From Chloroflexota bacterium (GTDB lineage Bacteria; Chloroflexota; UBA6077; CF-72), in the NCBI GenBank assembly GCA_019247135.1, contig JAFAPL010000150.1, positions 1 through 5,709 of the forward strand: a stretch of DNA of 5,709 bases, written 5' to 3'. Below are positions 1-5,389 of the stretch, one piece after another. Made by a program: the position numbers and the translations under genes. The first letter of the stretch is position 1. Each line of letters opens with the position of its first letter. Below the pieces are notes generated by a model. That model was given only the letters and a program-made list of their open reading frames with translations. It did not search any database and had not been told where the DNA came from.

Positions 1-1980
1 GCGCTCGGCCTGCTGGCTGTTTTCGCCTACGCGTGCACGCTGCGCACCCGTCCACCGGCAACTGGGTACGTCACCGAAAACGGACCGACCGGTAGGTATC
101 CCGACGACGGACAAGCCGCGCGGAGCAGGCATCCCGCCGATACGGGGGCTCCATCCGCGAGGCCTGCGACCACTGCCCACGTGCCGATCGGGTGGTATGT
201 CCTGTACGCGCTGGCCGCGGTGGCCACGCTGTACACCCAGTACCTCGGCGCGGCCTTGTTGATCGCCGTCAACCTGCACGCGCTGCTGTTGTTCGGGGAG
301 CGAACTCCACATGAGTGGCTGCGCTGGCTCGCCGCCAACGTCGTCGCCGCGATCGCCTTCCTGCCGTGGCTGCCGACGTTCATTGACCAGCAGACGCACG
401 CCCTCAACGTCAGTCCGCGCACCCCATCAGGCCTGGTGTTGCAGACGCTGAACGCCTATGGTGGCGGGCTCGCCCAGGGCGAGGTGTTCGTCTGGGCGGG
501 CGTGGCCCTCGTCGTCCTGGCGCTCCTGGGCGTTCTCGCCGCCCTCGTGGCGCGGCTTACCACACCAGGCGTCACGCAGGGCGTCACGTGGAGCGCGTCG
601 AGTGTCACAAAAAGCGTCACGCGGAGCGCCGAAAGCGTCACACCAAGCGCCGAAAGCGTCACACAGCATCGTGAAAGCGTCACGTGGAACGGCGAACGCG
701 TCACGTCAGGCGTCACGTGGTCGGCCGACGGGACCGCCGTTGCGCCAAGCGTCACGCCAATAGCCGAAAGCGTCACACAGGGCGTCACGCGGAACGGCCA
801 AAGCGTCACACGGCTCTCCGAAAGCGTCACGCCGCCGGGCCAAAGCGTCACACAAGCCTCAGAAAGCGTCACGCGGGCGTCGGAAAGCGTCACGCGGAGC
901 GGAACTGCCGTTCTGGAGCCCTCCGCACGCGGCGACAATCGTCACGCCACAGCGCCGCGCGCCGCGGAAACCTGGCCACTGCAGGCCGCAACGCTGGCCT
1001 TCCTCGTCTGGGTGCTGCCGCTTGGTTTAGTCCTGTACCTCGGGTTGCGGTCGGGTCTGTTCGAGGTGCGCTATCTGGTGCTCAGTCTGCCCGGACTGTG
1101 CCTCCTCGCCGCCGCGGGCCTGACCGCTCTGACGAAATACAGACTGCTCGCGCTGCTCGGAACCGCCGCGCTGCTCGTGCCGGCCGCCCAGGGCCTGTAC
1201 GCCCAGTACTTCGACCCGGCGCTCGCACGCGACGACTACCGCGGCCTTGTGCAAAGTATCGAGTCGCAGGCGCAGCCCATCGACGCCATCGTGCTTTCGG
1301 CGCCAAACCAGGTCGAAGTCTTCGACTACTACTACCACGGTTCGTTGCCGGTGATCGGGCTGCCGGCGCAGCGTCCGATCGATCAGGCGGACACACAGGC
1401 GCGGCTGGCGCAGCTCAAGCAGACGTACGGTCGCGTGTGGCTGGTGGAGTGGGCGATCAACGAGGCGGACCCGCCCCGAGTCATCCTCAGCTGGCTGTCT
1501 CAAAACGGATTCCAGGCCAGCCACGCGTGGTACGGGTCGGTGCAGCTGGCGCTGATCGGTTTCGGCTCGGCGAGCGCGCCGATGCATCAGCTGAATATGC
1601 CCTTGAGCAATGGCATCACGCTCGAGGCCTATCAGTTATCGTCGGAGACGTTGAAGCCTGGCGAGACGCTGCAGCTGACACTCTTGTGGCGCGCGGGGGA
1701 CGCGCCGACGGCTGACCGCTGGAAAGTCTTTACGCACATCCTGGATGCAAACTCCAAAGTGGTGGCGCAGCGTGATGCGGAGCCGGGCGATACGCTCCGC
1801 CCAACCACGACCTGGCAGCCAGGTGAAGAGATCAAGGACAACTACGGAATCGCTATTCCGCCCGATCTGGCTCCGGGCGACTACACGCTCGAAATCGGTA
1901 TGTACAACGGCGACACGCGCGCCGAGTTCGCGGGCCAGGGCAATCACCTGAACCTCGGCACGATTCACGTCGCAGGCTGA
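1..1980 (+). CDS. Polytopic membrane glycosyltransferase, GT39/ArnT/PMT-like, 5' end outside the window
   Basis: The frame is open from base 1 (659 residues visible), so the start lies upstream; an apparent GTG at 181 is internal, because hydrophobic in-frame sequence (ALGLLAVFAYACTLR) precedes it. Hydrophobic helices lie near codons 1-13, 65-98 (probably two), 106-128, 161-185, 325-348, 358-377 and 380-405. Motifs such as LYTQYLGAALL and FEVRYLVLSLPGL resemble the C-terminal half of the GT39/ArnT superfamily, integral membrane enzymes that move a sugar from a polyprenyl-phosphate donor to an extracytoplasmic acceptor. The catalytic N-terminal loops are not in the window. From about codon 406 the protein is soluble, and from about codon 538 (GITLEAYQLSS to the end) it looks like a beta-sandwich domain. 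Two interhelix loops are abnormally long: codons 14-60, and codons 186-324, which carry the heptamer array. Family assignment is by recognition; substrate is unknown. Confidence 0.75.
   Translation, partial: ALGLLAVFAYACTLRTRPPATGYVTENGPTGRYPDDGQAARSRHPADTGAPSARPATTAHVPIGWYVLYALAAVATLYTQYLGAALLIAVNLHALLLFGERTPHEWLRWLAANVVAAIAFLPWLPTFIDQQTHALNVSPRTPSGLVLQTLNAYGGGLAQGEVFVWAGVALVVLALLGVLAALVARLTTPGVTQGVTWSASSVTKSVTRSAESVTPSAESVTQHRESVTWNGERVTSGVTWSADGTAVAPSVTPIAESVTQGVTRNGQSVTRLSESVTPPGQSVTQASESVTRASESVTRSGTAVLEPSARGDNRHATAPRAAETWPLQAATLAFLVWVLPLGLVLYLGLRSGLFEVRYLVLSLPGLCLLAAAGLTALTKYRLLALLGTAALLVPAAQGLYAQYFDPALARDDYRGLVQSIESQAQPIDAIVLSAPNQVEVFDYYYHGSLPVIGLPAQRPIDQADTQARLAQLKQTYGRVWLVEWAINEADPPRVILSWLSQNGFQASHAWYGSVQLALIGFGSASAPMHQLNMPLSNGITLEAYQLSSETLKPGETLQLTLLWRAGDAPTADRWKVFTHILDANSKVVAQRDAEPGDTLRPTTTWQPGEEIKDNYGIAIPPDLAPGDYTLEIGMYNGDTRAEFAGQGNHLNLGTIHVAG
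569..907 (+). repeat. In-frame array of 17 GCGTCAC heptamers, 12/21-bp spacing
   Basis: Heptamer starts read directly from the sequence: 569, 581, 602 (variant GTGTCAC), 614, 635, 656, 677, 698, 710, 749, 770, 782, 803, 824, 845, 866, 887. Start-to-start distances are 21 bp (eleven times), 12 bp (four times) and 39 bp (once), all multiples of three. Every copy therefore sits in the same codon phase and encodes SVT, GVT or RVT, giving an xxESVTx heptad in the protein. Every heptamer is followed by a purine, and ten copies are preceded by AAA. The 14-nt inter-heptamer segments have diverged, although several (after 581, 614, 677, 782, 887) share GYGGARCG, which suggests an old 21-bp tandem duplication. 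A possible degenerate, out-of-phase copy (TCGTCAC) sits at 939. The array lies in a loop between two membrane helices. Its function is unknown. Confidence 0.9.
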
Positions 1981-2052
1981 CGGTCTACTCGCGACGGCTC
2001 GATGCCCCGCGGGCTCGGGTGATCAATGGCGCTGCGCGATGGGGCGCGGTCA

Positions 2053-2079
2053 ATCAACGCATCGGGCCCGATCAACGCA
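2053..2079. repeat. 12-bp palindrome flanked by 9-bp direct repeats
   Basis: ATCAACGCA occurs at 2053-2061 and again at 2071-2079, an 18-bp repeat period. Between and overlapping them is the perfect palindrome ATCGGGCCCGAT at 2061-2072. The arrangement could be an operator for a dimeric regulator of the gene beginning at 2248. No family can be assigned, and a 12-bp palindrome can occur by chance. Confidence 0.4.
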
Positions 2080-2192
2080 CGTGGCCGTCGGCTCGGCATC
2101 GCGTGCTCGGGGGTCGTGCCGCGTCCAAAGGATACTTGCGGAAATGCAGCGCGGACCGTCCATGTGCCCGCAATTGTCACCGCGGTCGGGCG

Positions 2193-2198
2193 TAAAAT
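2193..2198 (+). promoter_or_regulatory. Possible -10 element (TAAAAT)
   Basis: TAAAAT is one of very few AT-rich hexamers here and lies about 50 bp upstream of the signal-peptide start at 2248. TTGTCA at 2174-2179 resembles a -35 box, but only 13 bp separate the two, which is too short for a standard sigma-70 promoter. It is recorded as a weak candidate only. Confidence 0.22.
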
Positions 2199-2235
2199 AC
2201 ACGGTGCCCTGCCGCTTTACGGCGACCGCGAGCCC

Positions 2236-2240
2236 AGGAG
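2236..2240 (+). promoter_or_regulatory. Ribosome binding site for the ATG at 2248
   Basis: AGGAG lies 7 nt upstream of the ATG at 2248. This supports that codon, rather than the in-frame ATG at 2026, as the original start of the decayed secreted-protein gene. Confidence 0.5.
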
Positions 2241-2247
2241 CGGCAGG

Positions 2248-2776
2248 ATGGGACGACTAGCTCGGCCGGCGCTGTTGTTGGCCGTCGCGGGCATGGTCGC
2301 CGCGCTTCCAGGCGCAGGGTCGCCCGCGGCTACATCTTCGTCCACCAGCTACTCCAGGATAACTTCGCGGCCCCCGGAGAATGACACGGAGGCGTAGCCC
2401 AACAGGGCCGACGCCGTCGGTCTGACACTTGCCGCCGGCTGGCGCGGGAGCGCCACGCACAGGTCGTCCTGTGTCCGCGGCGAACCGCCGGCAGGTCGGG
2501 GTAGCCGACCAGTGGCTGGACGACGGTGGCGTCGTTCTCGGCGACGAGGCGTCCACCTTTCAGATGCGCGCCGAAAAAGATCTCGAACCGGACGTCGGGT
2601 TGAATTCGTGCTATGAAATGGAACGCGGGCAGCACGTCCGGATCGGCTTGCGGGACCTGGCCTGGCCCGCTGCTGCGCGCCGCGTCCTTCTCATCCACAA
2701 CACCATGCAGTCGAGCCTGGGCGGTGGCTCAAGCGGTGGCAATCTGCTCGGTCACGTAGACTACACGCTCAGCTAA
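2248..2776 (+). pseudogene. Probable frameshifted remnant of a secreted-protein gene
   Basis: The start at 2248 follows an AGGAG site and encodes a classic signal peptide: a basic MGRLARP start, a hydrophobic core, then a small-residue region (PGAGSPAA). That frame stops at 2395-2397. Protein-like text then appears in other frames. From 2322 to 2381 the third forward frame reads RGYIFVHQLLQDNFAAPGE with strongly GC-biased third positions. From about 2377 the first frame reads ENDTEA, a stop, then PNRADAVGLTLAAGW. From about 2485 to 2776 the second frame gives an acidic segment with normal codon pattern, ending LLGHVDYTLS before a TAA. YIFVHQLLQDN followed by ENDT is reminiscent of secreted proteins with a short LPLVLRN-type segment and a pre-peptidase C-terminal-like domain. 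That resemblance is inference. Alternatives are sequencing indels in an intact gene, or two small unrelated ORFs (2248-2397 and one ending at 2776). Confidence 0.4.
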
Positions 2777-2814
2777 CGCTCAGGAGGATGGCGCCTGCGG
2801 CCCGAACCGGCTGC

Positions 2815-2822
2815 GAGGGGAG
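2815..2822 (+). promoter_or_regulatory. Ribosome binding site deciding the nucleotidyltransferase start
   Basis: GAGGGGAG lies 10 nt before the ATG at 2833. The in-frame ATG at 2788 has AGGAGG (2782-2787) directly abutting it with no spacer, which would be unfavourable for initiation. The start at 2833 is therefore preferred; an ATG at 2860 remains possible. Confidence 0.45.
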
Positions 2823-2832
2823 CAAGACCAGC

Positions 2833-3987
2833 ATGCCGGGGCTTCTCCGACCGGCTAGCATGGCACGCGGCCAGACCGTGGCCCGGCTGCTCGCTGGGGC
2901 GTGGCGCCTGACGCCACCACAAATTGATCTGGATCTCACGCGGGTGCCTGCGCTCAACGCGTTGCTGGTCCAGGGTGGCGTCGCTGGCCTGGTCTGGTGG
3001 AAATTGCAGCGCGCGAGCCTGGACGCGGCACCCGAGGCGCATGCACTGCGCCTGGCGTACCGTCAGACGGCATTGGAGTCGGCCTTACACCAGCAGTCGA
3101 TCCGCGTGCTGGTCGGGTGCCTGCGCGCTGGAGGCATTGAGCCGCTGCTAGTCAAAGGCTGGTCCACAGCGCGGCTGTACCCCAGGCCGGGGCTGCGACC
3201 CTACGTGGATATCGATCTAGTGGTGCCGCCAGGCGAGGGTGCGCGTGCCGCAGTACTCGTGCGAGACCTAGACCCGGCGAGCAGCCCAGTCGCTCCGGAC
3301 GTCTTGGACGCGGCGACCTGGACGGCTGAGTGGGACCGTGCCGGCGCGGCCGGCGACCTGGCTGACCACCCCTGGGCGGCAATCGTCGAGCGTTCGCGGC
3401 TGGTTCCGCTCGGGGACGTGCCTATCCGCGTACTCGGGTTCGAGGATCATCTGCGGCTCGCGGCCGTGCATGGCGTGCGCCACCGCTTCCGTCGGCCGGT
3501 CTGGCTGTGCGATATCGGCCTGCTGATGGAGACATTGCCCGAGGCGTTCGACTGGACGTACTGCCTATCCGGCCACGCTCATCGGACCGAGCAGCTACTG
3601 CGCAGTCTCGGGCTCGCCCACCAGCTGCTGGGCGCCGACTTGCAGCACTGCCCAGGTGCGGCGGCGACCGTGCCAACGTGGCTAACCGGTTCCGTCCTGC
3701 GGCGCTGGGGGACCCCGCTGGTCATTGGCCCAGGCCCGTCGATCCTGCAGGCGCTTCGCCATCCGCGCACGTTGCCCGGGGAGCTGTACCGACGTTGGCC
3801 CGACCCGCTGGACGCGACGCTCCGACGCGGCGTGCCCCTGACGGGCGGCTCGCGGGTGACGGCCCAGGCCGCCGAGTTCGTGTGGCGCTTCGGCGTTCTC
3901 GCCAGCCGCCGATGGCTGCGGCACGGCCTGCGCGCGGCCAGGCGGCCTGGGTGGCGGCGCGTGGCTCAGGAGGTCGACCCAGGATGA
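2833..3987 (+). CDS. NTP_transf_5-type nucleotidyltransferase family protein
   Basis: This is a 384-residue soluble protein with the hallmark of the uncharacterised nucleotidyltransferase family PF14907. The motif LLVKGWSTARLYP leads into LRPYVDIDLVV, giving KGWS at residues 108-111 and the DxD pair D126/D128. These match the GS/GWS and metal-binding acidic residues of polymerase-beta-type nucleotidyltransferases. The later part carries HGVRHRFRRPVWLCDIGLL, also typical of the family, where the H-V-H-R/W-D-L text follows the core. Family members are often found with PqqD- and HprK-like genes in lasso-peptide and related clusters; their NTP, acceptor and product are mostly undetermined. The gene ends in an ATGA overlap with the PqqD gene, so they are translationally coupled. 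A longer form starting at 2788 would add 15 residues. Confidence 0.85.
   Translation: MPGLLRPASMARGQTVARLLAGAWRLTPPQIDLDLTRVPALNALLVQGGVAGLVWWKLQRASLDAAPEAHALRLAYRQTALESALHQQSIRVLVGCLRAGGIEPLLVKGWSTARLYPRPGLRPYVDIDLVVPPGEGARAAVLVRDLDPASSPVAPDVLDAATWTAEWDRAGAAGDLADHPWAAIVERSRLVPLGDVPIRVLGFEDHLRLAAVHGVRHRFRRPVWLCDIGLLMETLPEAFDWTYCLSGHAHRTEQLLRSLGLAHQLLGADLQHCPGAAATVPTWLTGSVLRRWGTPLVIGPGPSILQALRHPRTLPGELYRRWPDPLDATLRRGVPLTGGSRVTAQAAEFVWRFGVLASRRWLRHGLRAARRPGWRRVAQEVDPG
3968..3973 (+). promoter_or_regulatory. Ribosome binding site for the PqqD-family gene
   Basis: AGGAGG inside the 3' end of the nucleotidyltransferase gene lies 10 nt before the ATG at 3984. Together with the ATGA stop/start overlap it indicates coupled translation. 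Confidence 0.6.
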
Positions 3988-4253
3988 GAGATGCCGTCCG
4001 ACCCGCGGCCGATCCTGCCGTGGCTGCCTACCCGGTGGACGACGAGCTCGTCCTCTACGACCCGCGCCGCGGCCAGGGCTTCGTCCTGAACCGCACGGCG
4101 GCACGCATCTGGTCCCTCTGTGACGGCTCGCGGACGGTCAGAGCCGTAGCCGCTGAGTTGGCGTCCGCCTATGCGCTGGAGGACGAGCAGGCTCTCAGCG
4201 ATGTGTCTGCGTGCCTGAACGAGCTGAGTCGTGCGTGCCTGCTACGTGCCTAG
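3984..4253 (+). CDS. PqqD-family peptide-binding protein (RRE fold)
   Basis: This 89-residue protein matches the PqqD family (PF05402) along its length. It has a short N-terminal tail, then DDELVLYDPRRGQGFVLNRTAARIW, then the CDGSRTV turn, a helix with VAAELASAY, and a terminal helix with DVSACLNELSRACLL. PqqD proteins and their relatives fold as a three-stranded sheet with helices (the RiPP recognition element) and bind leader peptides for delivery to modifying enzymes. The ATG overlaps the stop of the preceding nucleotidyltransferase (ATGA, 4 nt). The kinase-like gene begins within or just at its 3' end, so the three form one operon. The likely role is as peptide chaperone or adaptor for the kinase and/or nucleotidyltransferase. 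The partner peptide is not proven; the 71-residue minus-strand peptide is the nearest candidate. Confidence 0.9.
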   Translation: MRDAVRPAADPAVAAYPVDDELVLYDPRRGQGFVLNRTAARIWSLCDGSRTVRAVAAELASAYALEDEQALSDVSACLNELSRACLLRA

Positions 4254-5130
4254 GCCCCGCGTCGCACCCGCCCCACACCCAGAGGCGACCGCCTCAATAC
4301 GCATCCTGACTTTCGAGGCGTGCCTGCGTGGCCCGAGCGCCCTGGTGCGCGCCGCCCTCGTACTGCGGCCCCGTGCGCCTGCATGGACCACCACGGCTGT
4401 GGTTCAGGCACGCGCGACGTTCGCCATACGCCGCAACCCGCAGAGCCCGAGCGGCTACCAACTGCTGCGGGACGGCATACCACTCGATGACATAAGACCG
4501 CCCCAAGCACTGCTAGCGGCCCTCGACACCGCTATCACCGCCGCCGCGGTGATGGCCCTCGACCGCCACTACATACTCGTCCATGCGGGGGCGGTGGCCT
4601 ACGCCGATCAGGGAGTGCTCCTGCCGGCTCCGGCTGGGCACGGCAAGAGCACCCTGGTCGCAGGGCTGTTGGCAGCAGGTTTCCAGTACCTGAGCGACGA
4701 GGTGGCCGTCTTCGACCCGCACACGCACCATTTGCTGCCGTTCGCAAAGTCCCTGGCGATCAAGCACGGCGGTGCGGCGGCGCTGGCTGAGCTCTACCCT
4801 GGACTCGCGAGCGGCGTACCGCGCCTGCACGATGGACGGGAGGAGGTCTGGTATCTGCCACCGCCCACGCGTGCGTGGCCAGCGGGGCCTGTCCCGCTGC
4901 GCTACGTTATCCAGCCCGAATATGCGCCCGCGACACCGACGAGACTGGTTTCGATGAGGCGAACCGATGGCCTCGCGGGCGTAGTGCAGCAGGCCTGCCG
5001 TCTACCGGCCCACGGGGCCGCCGGCTTCGGCAGCCTCGTCGCCGCTGTCCGGGAGACCGAGTGTTATGCGCTCACAGTCGGCGAGCTTGGGTCAGCCATC
5101 GACCACCTGCTGCGGTTGCTCGACGGCTGA
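4231..5130 (+). CDS. HPr-kinase-like ATP-binding protein (HprK-related kinase)
   Basis: This is 299 residues from the GTG at 4231, overlapping the PqqD gene by 23 nt. A GTG at 4246, overlapping the PqqD stop, is an equally possible start, and the ribosome site is weak for both. The centre reads HYILVHAGAVAY (residues 113-124), then the P-loop APAGHGKSTL (133-142, with K139 and S140), then FQYLSDEVAVFD (151-162, with D156/E157). This is the order seen in the C-terminal catalytic domain of HPr kinase/phosphorylase and in the HprK-related kinases associated with PqqD proteins. The first P-loop position is Ala rather than Gly, which I believe is common in this subfamily. In lasso-peptide clusters such as paeninodin a relative phosphorylates the C-terminal serine of the precursor. 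Here the substrate is unknown. No membrane helix or HPr gene is seen. Confidence 0.85.
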   Translation: MRACYVPRPRVAPAPHPEATASIRILTFEACLRGPSALVRAALVLRPRAPAWTTTAVVQARATFAIRRNPQSPSGYQLLRDGIPLDDIRPPQALLAALDTAITAAAVMALDRHYILVHAGAVAYADQGVLLPAPAGHGKSTLVAGLLAAGFQYLSDEVAVFDPHTHHLLPFAKSLAIKHGGAAALAELYPGLASGVPRLHDGREEVWYLPPPTRAWPAGPVPLRYVIQPEYAPATPTRLVSMRRTDGLAGVVQQACRLPAHGAAGFGSLVAAVRETECYALTVGELGSAIDHLLRLLDG

Positions 5131-5173
5131 GCCAGCACGCGCCTGACTGTGTGAACGCTGGGCGGTCGGGACC

Positions 5174-5389
5174 TCAGAAGCTGAACGCGTGAGCGATGGG
5201 GACCTGGAGCGGCCGCACACTAGGGGGGACGTAGCCTGAGGCAGCAGCCACCCCGGCGACCGTCGCCGTCGCCGCCTTGACAAGCCGCCTGCGAGTAATT
5301 CGCCCCCGCGTCCCGGCGACCGGCCTATCGCCACGAAGCCCGTCATCCGAAACGGCGGGACGTGGTTGGGCCCGATTTCTCTCAGTCAT
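5174..5389 (-). CDS. 71-residue Tat-like peptide with YxxPxV motif; candidate substrate peptide
   Basis: The start at 5389 is chosen because AAGGAGG lies 9 nt upstream; an in-frame extension to 5521 reads through unrelated text and overlaps the preceding gene in another frame. The peptide has a polar, basic N-terminal third, then TRRRLVK (residues 32-38), which fits the twin-arginine consensus (S/T)RRxFLK, then a short Ala/Val-rich stretch, then GYVPPSV (52-58), and a C-terminus VPIAHAFSF. The YxxPxV text (Y53, P56, V58) resembles the YxxPxL motif through which lasso-peptide leaders bind the RiPP recognition element. PxAHA-type endings recur in small Tat-like peptides of several phyla. The gene is translated after the partial upstream gene (8-nt overlap) and converges on the PqqD/kinase operon with a 43-bp gap. 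Serines at 51, 57 and 70 could be phosphorylation sites. Function is inferred. Confidence 0.7.
   Translation of the reverse strand: MTERNRAQPRPAVSDDGLRGDRPVAGTRGRITRRRLVKAATATVAGVAAASGYVPPSVRPLQVPIAHAFSF

Larger units (their letters stand above)
1981..2247. other. Intergenic stretch without a convincing gene
   Basis: No reading frame here on either strand combines a ribosome site, good codon pattern and recognisable protein. The stretch holds the small palindrome/direct-repeat cluster at 2053-2079 and, near its right end, the only AT-rich hexamer-like element (TAAAAT at 2193). I found no clear GC-rich hairpin followed by a T run after the glycosyltransferase stop, so its terminator is not identified. 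Confidence 0.5.

Noticed and set aside
569..907. CRISPR, TIGR-type or recombination-signal array
   Set aside because: The repeat is only 7-11 bp with 5- or 14-bp spacers, far below CRISPR dimensions. The paired edge/loop repeats of TIGR arrays are not seen, and no associated nuclease is in the window. The similarity of 12/21 to the 12/23 spacing of immune recombination signals is numerical only; the heptamer differs and no nonamer is present.
456..938. Long minus-strand open frame with RVTL repeats
   Set aside because: It is the mirror of the plus-strand array: GTGAC also encodes Val-Thr, and frame-preserving spacing keeps several frames open. It lacks a ribosome site and any sequence outside the array that looks like protein.
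684..1715. Long plus-strand frame rich in Arg and His overlapping the glycosyltransferase
   Set aside because: Its composition (Arg/Ala-rich, no hydrophobic pattern) is typical of an out-of-frame shadow in high-GC DNA, and the glycosyltransferase frame has clear membrane helices and family motifs.
2330..2698. Minus-strand open frame across the decayed region
   Set aside because: It is partly plausible (PAFHFIARIQPDVRFEIFFG), but the plus-strand codons show G-rich first and GC-rich third positions, fitting plus-strand coding. The minus-strand frame degenerates into Arg/Trp/Cys-rich text at its end and has no convincing ribosome site.
2788..2832. Earlier start for the nucleotidyltransferase at 2788
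   Set aside because: The AGGAGG directly touches this ATG with no spacer, while 2833 has GAGGGGAG at 10 nt. The extra 15 residues show no conserved character. It is kept as an alternative only.
5131..5173. Bidirectional terminator between the convergent genes
   Set aside because: A terminator would be expected in this 43-bp gap, but I see no good GC-rich hairpin or T run.
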